Notes: a model not told the origin generated them from the letters alone. A stretch of DNA of 64,000 nt from Symsagittifera roscoffensis (GCF_963678635.1 NC_087066.1:44071624-44135623); one strand, 5' to 3'; shown: positions 51,201 to 62,113, numbered from the stretch's first letter. Translations and numbers: made by a program.

Positions 51201-53761
51201 CACGTCATGCACAACGAGTAAAATGGTCGTTGGAACCGGAACAACAACGAGTAGCGGATCAAAGACTGCTCTCATTCTGGCAGTTAATAGGCGGAGAAAA
51301 CAATGTTCAGGAAAATCGAGAACTGGTGGCTCATACCCAAGAAGTCAGGGACAACTTGGAACACGAATCAAGTTCAACATCGCCAAAACCGAGCGCATCG
51401 ACGGAACGAAAACTCAGTGAGGTGAATGTAATAGAAGTAGACCTGACAACCACAGAAGAGGCGGAGAGTGAGGAGGAAGTGTGCTCAATTCAACCGCCAA
51501 AGGGACTAGGAAAAACAGGACTGCAAAAGCAGCAACAAGTGGAGACCCTGGACAACCTCGCAAAACTGTTCGACAAAAACTTACTAGCAGAACTGACCAC
51601 AGAAGACACGTGGATGGACCGCCTCAGGAGAGTGGTAGAGAGAGGGGATAAACAAGGATTCGAATTGATGGGACCCTATACAAATCCGTTGTGGTCTCAG
51701 ATGGCAGTTCAGGACGACTGCATCTTGGTGAATAATCGGCTAGCAGTACCAGTTCAACTACGTCAAGCTGTCCTGAAACGAATCCATCGAGGACACCCAG
51801 GTCAGGAGGCTATGTTGGGAGCAGCGCAATATCTGTGGTGGCCACACATGAATAAGGACATCGTGAATTTGGCAGAGGAGTGTCGTAGTTGTACCAGATA
51901 TGGTAAGAATGTAAAATACCTTATTTCGAAAAATTCATCAAAACCATTGCCACTGCTCACGCAGCCGGGACAGGAGGTACAACTAGACTACGCGGGGCCT
52001 ATAGAAAATCAAAAAGGAAAAAAAATCTATCTTTTAGTAGCTATTGATCGATTCTCAAAATTTCCATCAGTGAAGGTTACAAAATCCACAAGTGGAAAGA
52101 GCACAGTAAAATTCTTGAGATCATATATCGACACACATGGAGTCCCTGAATCAATTCGATCGGACCAATTTTCAGGATTTAAGGGAAAAACTTTAAAAAA
52201 ATTCTGTTCGGAACTCAATATCGAGCAAAAATTCTGTCCGGTGGGGGATCACAGAGGTTGTGGTTTGGTTGAATGTACAATTCAAACAATGAAAAGAAGA
52301 CTGGGAGTGATGATGCTCGATGAAAATAATAAATCAATCAAATTATGCCTCAGCATTATAATGAGAGACTTACGGTGGAACAAGCAGAAAACAATTCAAG
52401 TATCTCCGTTCCAAGCACATTTCGGCAGACTACCAAAAACAGAATTTAAAATTGTGAGGGATAAATTTTTAAATAATTCTGATTCTTTAGACAAACAACA
52501 CTTGGAACGCTCAGCACTGACTGCTTCTCAAATGAAACGAAGAATTGATCAGTCGAGAGAGAATCTAAAGATAGTGCGCAAGGGACAACTGAGCAGGGAT
52601 ACAAGCCCACTGCACAAGCAGCAGATAACATCGGACAGAGACAAAGAAAGAGCCAAAGCCCTAAAGGAATTGTTGGAAGCGAACGCCCGCTGGAACTACG
52701 AAAGAAGGGACGCGGCTAAAAATGACATCCGGAAATTAGTGGACGAGACAGGGCATTTCAATCCCGATCTCCGAAAGGAAATGATCTACTCTTGGGAGAA
52801 GGGATTTGTGGAGGACAAAATAGAAAACCAATGCAAGTCACCAACCAAGACTATACTTCGAAAGGACCCTCTACGGAAAAGCGGACAAGCCTTAACCAGA
52901 CCACTAAAGGGGAAAATCGTTTCAGAAACGGACTCAACAATTAGGACATCAGCCGGTTCGATCTATAGGAAATCGGATATAGCTCAATCAAAAACGGTAC
53001 TGACGCAAGAAAACCAGCGAAGCACGAGTAAAAGTCCATCGTCAGAACCTACCAAAAAGTTTAAGCGAGTCAGCTCTCCAGAACGACTAGAGGAGCTGGG
53101 ATCAGAGGACGAACTTCAAGGAGAAATGGAAATCGCTGATACAATGAATCCAATAGAGCGCTTTCAGAGGAGCCAAACAATAGTCACTTCAAAGGACACA
53201 GAAGCCGGGGGAGGCCTGAATCTTGCAGTCAAAAGAGCAAAACCCAATTTGGCGGGACCAAAACCAAATACAGAGGAAAATATCACAAACAAGCCGGAAA
53301 AGAGCGGAAAGGAAAAGAAAGGCCGAAGCAAGAAACAACAGGGGACAAATCAAGCTGCGACTGCAGCAAACTCGGAGCAAGAGCAAGCAACATCTAAGCC
53401 GGAATCAGACACAGTAGATACCAAAATTCAGTCAAGTTCTACGCCGAAAGCAAAACAGCGTCCGAAACTGAAAGGCATTGACTCTCACACTCCTCTTGAA
53501 GATATCGTGGACACATTTCACAATCGAAATTTGGCACCGTCTGAATGGGAGAAGTACGCGGACCAATTGTTAAAAAGAGGAGTGCAGCGAGTTGCGGACG
53601 AACTTCGAGAAAATCCTCAACAAAGCTCGGAACTGGACACAAACTTCGAACCACCACAAGGATTCTCGGACGAATCAAGTGCAGAAGAGTCAGGTATTAG
53701 ACGAAGTTCGAGACAAACAAAAAACAAAGAACCTAAAACATTCAATCAAAGAAATATCTGA
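48242..53761 (+). CDS. pol: Nucleocapsid-Pol polyprotein (zinc knuckles, PR, RT, RNase H, IN)
   Basis: The frame is open from 48242 (after TAG 48239-48241); its first ATG is 48437, so it is probably made by -1 frameshifting from gag. In order: two zinc knuckles (CNRCGRTFEQGHLKNC, CKHCGKPNHFAKMC); aspartic protease with VDTGSPVSF; RT with GFYGLADMPAEFQKAM and the FLDD box (49732); RNase H with CDASHDGLGATLEQ, ELELLAVVWA and TDHKAL; integrase zinc site HRGH...CRSC and DDE core (QLDYAGP, RSDQFSGFKG, GLVECTIQ); then an SH3-like PLKGKIVSETDSTI segment and a long basic/acidic disordered tail. The RT motif A catalytic Asp appears replaced by Val (codon 49538-49540). About 1840 residues. Confidence 0.9.
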   Translation, partial: QLHIGCENKIGTCNGSSKFGGKTKTPNRRETNNRQNNNKTQNTKTKPCNRCGRTFEQGHLKNCPAMGKNCKHCGKPNHFAKMCRSQQVSEVAEDSEGPVEECDQISEGVGSCSEFEVMSIQTYQPENERVSKYVKDRINEMRNNTNGKVIRVQKIDSIRDPTLNRVKSLKAMVRIDNQIIQLTVDTGSPVSFLNWATTKEIMEKSNKVRFIPSNKLNLQTKFVDYNKQPISILGALKTNLRSAGWEVKGATFLVSERKTRCIMGLDLQGQVGIVTTQRPAPKELTRFDVLMCEQSEGWKEKFFTKFKNLFERQSISKNHIASSKFKYPLCPIQEKGRRIPIHIQDKVEKEIEKLLTEGHITKLDKCTSDCFIAPIVITVKKDDSIKLAMDAKPINRQLFKNKYQMPNVDELIDGVSQIVTENKKGTLYFSVLVLKYAYSQLKLAADTARQCNFNIVVGKATGTYRFLTGFYGLADMPAEFQKAMDRTINHAKNTFCFLDDILIVSKGSEIEHANLVEAVLKKLDAENLALKLSKCEFFKQEVNWLGHHLSEEGVRPKITKTEAVVNLNQPKSLKQLRSFLGSINHLAKFIPNVASLTEKLRPLLKEENQKKKLKNMKLPVKKFEWGDVHTVAFNAIKGAAANITKVHYYDANRETRVKCDASHDGLGATLEQQNDEGLWAPISFASRYLNAQEKKYSTNELELLAVVWAVDRYKHYLLGKPFTIATDHKALTTALDVNQSNKTYQSRLTRWVDRLLPYQFNIVHIPGRDMGIVDYLSRDPFNDPWPESELDEKFVVATINSFHEAFDCWNSRLKDSRSLNRNENVLECSRRNVTKQSSSNGCYSNQNGQNRTRLDRNERKQFPRLQKQLNTTVQQKQITFSSNQPTKQSVLNNCKIKKRPVTSKIEKTDSRIEMSENKNRAYDWWSNSPQEWRNEEREESIMDPKWNRSLSTNNELSEEEEITETVQRTRKIIRGGRKNRDSSDSETRHAQRVKWSLEPEQQRVADQRLLSFWQLIGGENNVQENRELVAHTQEVRDNLEHESSSTSPKPSASTERKLSEVNVIEVDLTTTEEAESEEEVCSIQPPKGLGKTGLQKQQQVETLDNLAKLFDKNLLAELTTEDTWMDRLRRVVERGDKQGFELMGPYTNPLWSQMAVQDDCILVNNRLAVPVQLRQAVLKRIHRGHPGQEAMLGAAQYLWWPHMNKDIVNLAEECRSCTRYGKNVKYLISKNSSKPLPLLTQPGQEVQLDYAGPIENQKGKKIYLLVAIDRFSKFPSVKVTKSTSGKSTVKFLRSYIDTHGVPESIRSDQFSGFKGKTLKKFCSELNIEQKFCPVGDHRGCGLVECTIQTMKRRLGVMMLDENNKSIKLCLSIIMRDLRWNKQKTIQVSPFQAHFGRLPKTEFKIVRDKFLNNSDSLDKQHLERSALTASQMKRRIDQSRENLKIVRKGQLSRDTSPLHKQQITSDRDKERAKALKELLEANARWNYERRDAAKNDIRKLVDETGHFNPDLRKEMIYSWEKGFVEDKIENQCKSPTKTILRKDPLRKSGQALTRPLKGKIVSETDSTIRTSAGSIYRKSDIAQSKTVLTQENQRSTSKSPSSEPTKKFKRVSSPERLEELGSEDELQGEMEIADTMNPIERFQRSQTIVTSKDTEAGGGLNLAVKRAKPNLAGPKPNTEENITNKPEKSGKEKKGRSKKQQGTNQAATAANSEQEQATSKPESDTVDTKIQSSSTPKAKQRPKLKGIDSHTPLEDIVDTFHNRNLAPSEWEKYADQLLKRGVQRVADELRENPQQSSELDTNFEPPQGFSDESSAEESGIRRSSRQTKNKEPKTFNQRNI

Positions 53762-53969
53762 AAACCTTACAGGTAGAGGTCTTCTAAAGGAGGCACTTAG
53801 ACAATACAGAAACCAACTGAGAGATTTTAAAGATCGGGACGACAGACCATTAGAATCGAAAGTGCGACGACTCGAAAGACATCTATTTATGCGAAAATTC
53901 GGATATGCTACCTTGGATGAGGGAGTCGATTGGAACCCGAGTTGGGAAATCGAGCTGGAGGAAAACTGA
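53762..53969 (+). CDS. Possible short third frame after Pol
   Basis: A frame starting within the pol tail (ATG 53592) stays open to 53969, and its last 70 residues, beyond the pol stop, look coding: SENLTGRGLLKEALRQYRNQ, a K/R/E-rich helical stretch and a WNPSWEIELEEN end. It may be a small accessory protein or the original C terminus of Pol displaced by an indel near 53750. No domain recognised. Confidence 0.35.
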
Positions 53970-54093
53970 AAAATACATAATCTAAAATCGTCAATTACCA
54001 GAAAAAACTTTTCTTTGAACTGAGTAAATTGAACTCTTTAAATAAATTATCCTACTGATGTTGTACAATTTATTTCTTTCACCGTGGGGGGTG

Positions 54094-54350
54094 TGTCATA
54101 CCGCTACTGCAGTAGCAGTATTTATTATACGTATGTACATCTAACCTCTGGTGCTCAATCATTATTTTATGGTATTCTCAAGGTCATACGTAAGTGTTGA
54201 CACTGAGATTAAGCGAGAGATCAGAGTACTTAACAATGATCTATCTCTCAGTACATAAGAAACCAAGAAAAGAGAAAATCTAAATTCAATATTCAGAATA
54301 CAGTATTGAATTACAACTTGTTTTCAATTGATATCGCAACGCATATCACA
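54094..54350 (+). repeat. 3' LTR (257 bp)
   Basis: Same sequence as the 5' LTR by eye, preceded by a GTGGGGGGTG polypurine tract. Confidence 0.95.
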
Positions 54351-54355
54351 CCGTG

Positions 54356-55985
54356 ATTGAAACAAAACTGGAGTTGAATCCCCGGTCAAGACCTGGTTTT
54401 TTGGCAAACAAAGAGTTTTCGACTATATCTTTAATTATATTGCTGACTTCAATTATCCGGACAAAAAATCCGAGTTTATTCCGGTCAGCAAAATTACATG
54501 GAAATTATAGTTCTCTTTATTTTGTTGAGAAACGCATAAGCTTGCTTTCAAATAGTTGTGGAAATAATTTATTCGAAAGTTTTAGCGTAATTTCTACTTG
54601 AATGAAAAAACAAAAAATTATCCGTTTTTGGGGTAAAATTTTGGATTCGAGTTTTGCAAAACACCATATTATTTCTGTTAAAAATTTGAGCAAAAGGTGA
54701 TCATTTTTCACCTGTATCAACCCAACTTGAAAAAAACTCGTTCAGATTTCCATTTGATGCGTTTTATCCAGATAAATTAAATCAGAACTAAAAACTTGAG
54801 ACTTCAAATAATTGTCGGCTTACCATTTTCTTCTTTTTATTCAATTTAGTTGCAGAGATGGATTTTTCTGATAATTAAAAAAATTTCCATTAAATTTAAA
54901 ATCCTTTTGATAATCGAGTTCCCAGAATTTTTCCCGATTTTTGAAAAAATAAATTTCGTTATATGCAATTTTTGAAGGTTTTTGTTCAGCTTTTCATTGT
55001 CTTTTTTCATCTTTGATTGACAAGAAAGCAAAAAAATGAACCCTTGTTTTGATTCACTTGCACTAGTGAAACTGTCTTAAATCCATTTTTTTTATTGGTG
55101 AACCTTCTGAAAAACAATTTTTTTTTTTACAATTTATTACTTCGCGTGGTTTGAGTTGGACCAATTTGCTTTCTTGAAAACTTTATTTGAGAAAACTAGC
55201 TGGTTGTATCGTGTTTACTCTATCAAAACTTTGATGTTTTTGAAAAACTAAATATTTTGCATTTTTCAAAGTCAGTCTTCTTACATCTTAGCTGGGTTAT
55301 CTTGTTTATCGCAAATGGTGCGAAGCTCCACCTCACCCCTGTATTACAATTTTCATAAGGGGTTGAAACTTTTATAAGGAAGATATCGAGGTTTTATGGA
55401 CATTTTCAAGCTTTAAGTGATGCTTAATTACGAGTTAAATTTTTTGTAGTTATAAGGCGCACAGGACGTTATATGTCTGTAGAATCCCCAGACTCTTGCC
55501 AAACTGCTGCTGAAGTTCCGACTAAATACTTTTTATTGTAAGCCCATCATTTTTATTTTTTATTACTACTTTTTATACTTACTTTTTTGTCAGCACAAAA
55601 AACGTGATATGAAATCTGCAAAAAGTAAAAAAATTAGACAATGATTAAAAAATCAAAGCTTCGATTAAGTATCGGAGGTTTTCTTTATTTACTCTTGCAA
55701 TTAGCAGGCGTTATCAAATCGAAGAATATGCTTTTTGCGGGTTAAAAACTTGTTTTTTTTGAAAATCATATGAAAACTTTCTGCTGCTGACATGCTCAAA
55801 GTCCTAATTCTATTAATTATATGTAAATTAGAGAAGAACCTCTATTGTATTTTTGCACATGATTTTTAGTTTTATGGTTGTCTCGAAAAAAGTTCCGTAG
55901 ATTTATTATCCAAAATTACTACACCCACATTGCACACACTACATATATAGCACTCGTTGGTCCTATGTGGGCGGTATAAGAAATA
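54356..55985. other. Repeat-rich noncoding region right of the retrotransposon
   Basis: Just after the retrotransposon, GGAGTTGAATCCCCGGTC (about 54369-54386) is a B-box-like string, and the following GACCTGGTTTTTTGGC resembles 950-1000 in this window, suggesting fragments of one SINE-like repeat. 54440-54795 contains pieces of the palindromic MITE (TTATCCGGACAAAA, TTTTTGGGGTAAAATTTT). A copy of the GCGAAGC-type motif lies near 55318. No gene seen. Confidence 0.5.
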
Positions 55986-56721
55986 CAGTGCTGATTTAAA
56001 TTATCCGGACAAAACGAACATAACTTGAATTTTCAAACGCGTTTTTCTCAAATTGGGTTAACATTAGACAAAAAATGAAAAGAACAAAAGTTTCTTAGAA
56101 TTTCACCAGAATTAAAATGGTGCCATTTTTTCTCCGAAATTCTTAACAAAAATTTTACCCCAAAAATGTGTCAATTTGGCTTTTTTCAAATAATCAAAAA
56201 TTACGCTAGAACTACTTTGTTAATTGATACAAAAATTATATCACAGGAAGCCTCTTACGCCGTTCAACAAAGTTTAAGAAAGGCTAAATCTCCAAAAATT
56301 TGCGCAAATTGTTTGAAATTTATTTTTTAACAGAGATTTTGGGTTTTATATAGTAAAAATCAAATTTATTGAATATCAAGTGAAAATTTTTTCTCTTATT
56401 CTGGTTTTTGGAGATTTAACCCTTCTTAAACTTTGTTGAGCTGCGTGGGAGGCTTCCTGTGATATAATTTTCGTATCAATTAACAAAGTAGTTCTAGCGT
56501 AATTTTTGATTATTTGAAAAAAGCCAAATTGACACATTTTTGGGGTAAAATTTTTGTTAAGAATTTCGGAGAAAAAATGGCACCATTTTAATTCTGGTGA
56601 AATTCTAAGCAACTTTTGCAAAGAAACACGCGTTTGAAACACGCTCTAAGCAAATTTGAGAAAAACGCGTTTGAAAATTCAAGTTTTGCTTGTTTTGTCC
56701 GGATAATTTAAATCAGCACTG
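55986..56721. mobile_element. Palindromic Tc1/mariner-type MITE, copy 2 (736 bp)
   Basis: Termini CAGTGCTGATTTAAATTATC and its complement, flanked by TA (55984-55985 and 56722-56723). The two arms (about 56030-56290 and 56400-56690) are reverse complements, both with CCAAAAATGTGTCAATTTGG or its complement. Same family as the copy at 38122 but with different internal arm sequence in places. No transposase frame. Confidence 0.8.
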
Positions 56722-56723
56722 TA

Positions 56724-58977
56724 GTCTCCAAACATTTTCAGTTCACTTTCATTTTATTGGGTGCTGGCTGAATTTTGTCGGCTTCTTCAAATTTTTCGGT
56801 GTTATTTTTGAGTCTGATAAAACTCTGATAATAAGTTTTTGATTAATAATTAATACAACTTTAATAGTGATTAACATAGCCAACAGACAGTTGTAGAAGA
56901 GCCAATGAACGCAATTAAAGAGAAAAAAAACAGAACTGATTTTTGAAAAAGTCTCGCCTTTGGAACTTCAAATAAATAAAAAGTTGTCTTTAAAGCTCTT
57001 TGAAATTCCAGAACAATTAAGGATTGTTTCTTTTGCAATAAAATTGATCCATATTGTGAAAACTGGATCAAAAGATTAAATTTTTTATTTTGCTGGAAAA
57101 TCTATTAAATTGCACTTTCGAAACGAAAGAAATTAGAAATTGACCACGTGTTTCGTTACCACAATAATTTTGCTGCTAGATAGTGGAGTTTGCCTTTCTT
57201 TTAGCAAAGGAAGTGAACTGAACTTAAAAAGAACTAAAAGTCAAACGGCGAAAAAATAATTTTGAACCGGAACAGATTTTAAAATTTTTCCTGAAAAAAA
57301 AATCTTCGCGACCTATATAAGGATCTGAACTACATACATCGAGTCTTAAACCTGAAAACAAAATGACATTTGTTTGTCGTTTCGACTATTTGAAAAATGA
57401 GGGAATTTTTTATTCGGTGTGTTTCAATTTTCTTCTTTTTTTCTTTTCTTTTCCCCCGAATAGTCAGGTATGACAAATAAACTTTGAGCTGGGTTGAGGG
57501 ATATATCATAATAAAGCCCTTTTAGTCATGATTTGAACGGCATTTAAAAATTTGTGAAACAAATCCCCGTGTCGAGATAACCGTTCTGAAAATTTTTGAT
57601 TTTTTGTCTAATTTTGACCGAATAAAACAATTGAATTGATAACTATTATATTGCCGATTTAAGCTAAACAAAAATTAATTTTTTGGATCTAAAATTAAAT
57701 TTAAAAGTTTGATGCGGCACTTCCTTGAAAAATCAAAACTCCACCAAAAATTTAAATTTTGCGCAAAAAAAAAGAAAATTATGCCTAACTTACTAGTTCT
57801 TTACGCGTTTTGATTTCAAGAACTTATTTATTTGGAGAAATTTTAATCGTAATTTTTATCAATATGTTCGGAACATTCTCTGCTACTTGCACAAGCAACC
57901 GGATACCCTTGTTGTTTTTTTGTTGCTTTTCAAGCCATTTTTCTGAAAAATTTTTTGTCCATTTTGCTGATTTTACTATGCCTGTTGAATATGTCTGAGC
58001 TCTACTTTTTTAACTTAGATTCTATTATCACACCACGCAGAAAAAAGCCACACTGATTTGAAAAAAAAAACATTTTTGTTGTAATTTTTGGTCGGTAAAC
58101 GATTATCCTTGTTTTTTTTTCGGTTTTCTAAATCTTTCTTCAATATTTAATTGATGCATCGGAAGTGTCGAGAAGCTCTGTTATTAAGTATTTGTTAGTG
58201 GGTTCCACAACAGCAAACGGATGAGACAAAAATTGCAACGTTCCGCCTCCCAATTCATTTAGAAAATATACTATTTAACTTTTCGCAAGGTTCGACCCAG
58301 TTTACTTACAGCAAGGGTTTAGAGGTCGAGATATTGCTAGCCTGTTTTGATTTTTCGATTATACTGATGATTCATTTGTAATTGACTGGGTGTATATTTT
58401 TCATTTTCGATTAAATCCAAATCTTTTTAGCTGAGTAATAATCAATTTGGTCTTCTCTTTGAAGGTTGAGTTAATATGTGAGTTTGAAAAACTAAACTAC
58501 CAAAAAACTAATTAACGAAGTAGCATTTAAACATAGCCAACAGAAAATTGAAAAAGTGTCTTAAACTAAGGAAACTGAAAAAATGGACTGCTTCTTGAAT
58601 TTTTTCAACCTTGAATTTCGAAAAATCAATAAACCTAATTTGACACTCTTTAATTTTCAAAAACGTTTTTTTTTTGCCCATTTTTTTTTTTACAAAACTA
58701 GCACAAATAAAGACTAACAATCAGCAAAAGGATTTGAATCAAATCTAGAACTCAAAATTCATTCCGCGAAAAGTTAAATCTGAGCGTGATCAGTTTTAAG
58801 ACTAATTCTGGAATAAAAAAAACCACACGACCTCAATATGTCTTCACTAAATTTATTGGCGCTTAAAAAAGCATCAAGATGCCAGAAGTGAAATTTTAAA
58901 TCGCTGTCTACTTTGTCTTATCACTGCCTACTTGTGTCATGTGCCTACTTTGTCTTATCACTGATGAAATGACTCAC
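56724..58977. other. AT-rich DNA, probably part of a host intron
   Basis: About 2.2 kb with no convincing gene. Two short minus-strand stretches near 56880-56960 and 58515-58590 share strings such as 'ACATAGCCAACAGA' followed by 'AAAAGT.T', suggesting an old repeat. A TATATAA box at 57314-57320, followed by a short ATG frame to a CAG|GTATGA donor-like site at 57465, is noted under findings. Confidence 0.4.
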
Positions 58978-59109
58978 CGTCGTCAGTAATGTCGTTGTCT
59001 GGATCCTCCCAGGGGAACACCGGCTCATCTCCAGTCGGCACATCTCCCCCTGTCCCGTTGCCACCACCACTTCCTCCCCCACTACTTCCACCCCCTCCAC
59101 CTCCGCCAC
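58978..59109 (-). CDS. Gly-rich/acidic exon of the same minus-strand gene
   Basis: A 132-nt exon bounded by a TTTTAACAG acceptor (AG at 59111-59110) and a consensus GTGAGT donor (58977-58972), phase 1 at both ends. It encodes a Gly/Ser linker (GGGGSSGGGSGGGNGTG) followed by an acidic segment, EPVFPWEDPDNDITDDG. The Gly run joins directly to the Gly run at the end of the exon at 62114. Splice sites, phase and composition all support a real exon; function unknown. Confidence 0.6.
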
Positions 59110-60322
59110 CTGTTAAAATCTGATTTTTGATTTTTTTTGAACTCGGAAAAAAATTTTTACTCTGAGGGTTTATCAACTGAAGAATCGTGCACTTAAAAAA
59201 ATTCATATATACTTTCGAAAAAAAAATAACGACTGGGCTTTTTCGATTTATATCTAATCCTTTTCTGCAATGACAACTGCTGTTAGAACAAATACTGCTA
59301 GCACGGCAACCTTCCAGTATTGTCAAATTTGGCACCGCCTTAGCTTTTAAATTTTAAGGTGTCATCTTTTGGGGAAACGAGGGGGCAAAAGGTCCGAGAC
59401 ACCAAAAATGCGGTTTTTGAGTACTTTCTGAATGTTTTGATCAAAATACTCTTTAACTTTTACGCTAATTGCCATCATAATTTTAAGGGCACTTGGTTAA
59501 AAAAAAGTGGTGTCCCTAATGCTGAAGGGACCGAAAGCTTGAATTTATTTTGGCTTATTTTCAGCCAATTAGAATTGAGTATTCAAAAATCTCAGGGAAA
59601 TTGCAAAAATCTCAAAGTAAGCAAATAAATCCAGGCCATTAGTGTTAATACTGACCGATTAGATAATAAGCAGATGAATGAAATTAATGCCGGATCGAAG
59701 GTGGATTGGAACAAATTTAATATTTCAAAGATACGGATTTACGAAAACTAGTATAACATTTTTTTATTATATCTGCGCGAATTATACAGCTTATTACATA
59801 TACTTTTAATATTGACTTCAAATTTTTGAGAAAGGCATGTAGCCAATAGGAATGCTTAGCGATTTTGATTGGTCGAAATTTTTCAAGTATTCAGTCTCTC
59901 CAGCATGAGAGCCCTCCCCAAAAAAACAACAACCTTATACAGATGAAAGTTTAAAAAAAGACTTATTGTAAAAATGAAACATTTTCCTAAGCCAAGTAAA
60001 TTCTAATCGGAAATTATTATTGTAAGACCGGTGAAACGATAAATGACCGCACCAAACTTTCTCGGGTAAAAAAGATTATATTCAGAAAATTTTGCTAAAA
60101 AGGTAATTATAATTGATTTTTTGTAACCAATATAGGCAACAGTTTCTATTATAATAGAGAAAATGGATTTTTTTTCACGACCATTTGTAGTATAATTCCA
60201 CTAAATTATTTTTCATCTCCACATAATCCCGATGAACTTTTTTTCGCCCTCAAATTGCCATGAAATTGCAATAAAATCTATTGGTTTTGCCATAAAATCC
60301 CAATACAACCTATTAATTTTAC

Positions 60323-60741
60323 CAGGCGCGGATCTAGGAATTTTTCGAGGGGGAGGGCGGATTTTCAAAAAAATTTCGAAAATTTTGTCGACCTTTTTTT
60401 TTCAGGTCGATCAAATTATTTTTCTGAGCTCTCCCAAACCATTATTAAGACCCTGTTTTGGCCAAAACTTCTTTTTTCAGGCAAATTTTGAAAAACAGGC
60501 CAAAAACAGCGTTTTTAGGAACTTTTTGGAAAATGTTGACAGGAAAACCGCGTTTTTTTTGGCGCGCTCTCCCCGCTCAAAATTAGTATAGATTGGCGCC
60601 GAAAGCGCCTTTAGAAAAATTTTAAGGTCAGTAAGCCAAAAATGGATATCTCAAAATAGTACATAGGGGGGACCCTTTGGGTCGGCAGGGGGTCGAATCC
60701 CTGAGGGGAGGAGGCGTCCCCCCCCCCCACATCCGCTACTG
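60323..60741. mobile_element. hAT-type MITE, diverged full-length copy
   Basis: Begins CAGGCGCGGATCTAGG and ends ATCCGCTACTG; it contains the same middle and GGGACCCTTTGGGTCGGCAG segment as the copy at 45541. Flanks (AATTTTAC and ATTTTCAC) are only roughly similar. It lies within the predicted intron between the exons at 62114 and 59109. Confidence 0.7.
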
Positions 60742-61195
60742 ATTTTCACGATAAATTGCCATTAAACACAATAAAATCTATTGCTATCGTCATAAAACTG
60801 CCCTAAATTTGCAATAAAATCTAGATCTTAAAAAATTCTATTATATTGTCTAAAAAATGGATTATTTTGTCTAAAAAGTTGATTTTTCTTCTCATGCTAT
60901 TTGAAAACTCAAAACAAAAGTCTAGTAAATAACTTTTCGACCATAAAAATGCCCAATAATTGATTATTACCGGAGAAACTTCGGTGCGGGTATGAACCTA
61001 CTGTCTAAATCGGCGAATATTCAGTAAATAGGCGCCAAAAAATTTGAGTGAAGCAGCGATTGATGAGGATAATTTATCGAAAAAGCTGATGACTATGTCC
61101 AAAACGTCAAGCTGCAAATTTCTTGACATTAGGCTGTCATAAAAAGAAGATTAAACCTAAGATGGTCACGACGTAGCGGCAAATTTTTTTTGCGA

Positions 61196-61540
61196 ACCCC
61201 TATGTACTATTTTGAGATATCCATTTTTGGCTTACTGACCTTAAAATTTTTCTAAAGGCGCTTTCGGCGCCAATCTATACTAATTTTGAGGGGGGGGGGC
61301 GCCAAAAAAAACGCGGTTTTCCTGTCAACATTTTCCAAAAAATACCTAAAAACGCTGTTTTTGGCCTGTTTTTCAAAAATTTGCCTGAAAAAAGAAGTTT
61401 TGGCCAAAACAGGGTCTTAATAATGGTTTGGGAGAGCTCAGAAAAATAATTTGATCGAAAAAAGGTCGACAAAATTTTCAAAATTTTTTTGAAAATCCGC
61501 CCTCTCCCTCGAGAAATTCCTAGATCCGAGATCGATCCCC
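61196..61540. mobile_element. hAT-type MITE fragment, inverted
   Basis: Reverse-complement copy of the family, from CCTATGTACTATTTTGAGATATCC to CTAGATCCGAG, missing the end that carries the CGGCAGGGGG segment. It is closest to the copy at 60323, with which it forms an inverted pair about 0.5 kb apart. Confidence 0.7.
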
Positions 61541-62113
61541 CTCGAGAAATTCCCAGAAAGATAATTTCAAGTGGATCATAATGACTCCAATCTTCCCTTG
61601 AAAAAATACTCTATTAAAATCTAATGCGCTGGAGACATTTTCTTATCGGAAGTTTCAAAAAAGTTTTTCTAGCGCATTTTGGGAGGTTTTGATTAAAGGA
61701 GAAGTTTACTTTAAAGTTATCTTACCCTTAATTTTAATAATTATTACATTCTGCTATTCTGCAATTTTTTAAATGTCTGACAACTTTTTTCTGCCCTTTT
61801 TTTATCTCAGTTTTCATTGATTAGTTAAGGCCAAAATGTTGGCAATACCGAAAACTTAGAGCAATTTAATCCGTCAAAAAACGTTGCTTCTTAATATAAT
61901 TCAACTTTTGACATTGCTTAACGTGTTTTAAATTTTGACACTGGTTTTACCTGCTGAAAAGTGTACAAATTGTTTTTCGACTCAAATGCACATAACCGCG
62001 ATCTGATTAAATGGCCAAAAATATGATTGCCTGCAATTTGTTTTTAACAGTAAATCTTAAACGCAATTTGCATATTTATAACATAATTTTAAAACTTGGT
62101 TCCAGAATTTTAC

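Larger units (their letters stand above)
47180..54350 (+). mobile_element. Ty3/Gypsy LTR retrotransposon, 7171 bp
   Basis: Two 257-bp LTRs (TGTCATACC...TATCACA) that look identical, a 5-bp CCGTG duplication, a PBS-like TGGCGCAGCCAGCAGG right after the 5' LTR, and a purine-rich GTGGGGGGTG tract before the 3' LTR. The order protease, RT, RNase H, integrase places it in Ty3/Gypsy. LTR identity implies a recent insertion. Two oddities (an altered RT motif A and a Gag frame that stops before the zinc knuckles) are listed under findings. It lies in the predicted intron between host exons at 58978 and 45226, in opposite orientation to that gene. Confidence 0.95.
59110..62113. other. Predicted intron with MITE insertions
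   Basis: About 3.0 kb between two phase-1 exons on the minus strand. It contains an hAT-type MITE (60323-60741), an inverted MITE fragment (61196-61540) and otherwise AT-rich unique sequence with no recognisable gene. The 89-codon frame at 59359-59628 has no domain. Confidence 0.5.
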
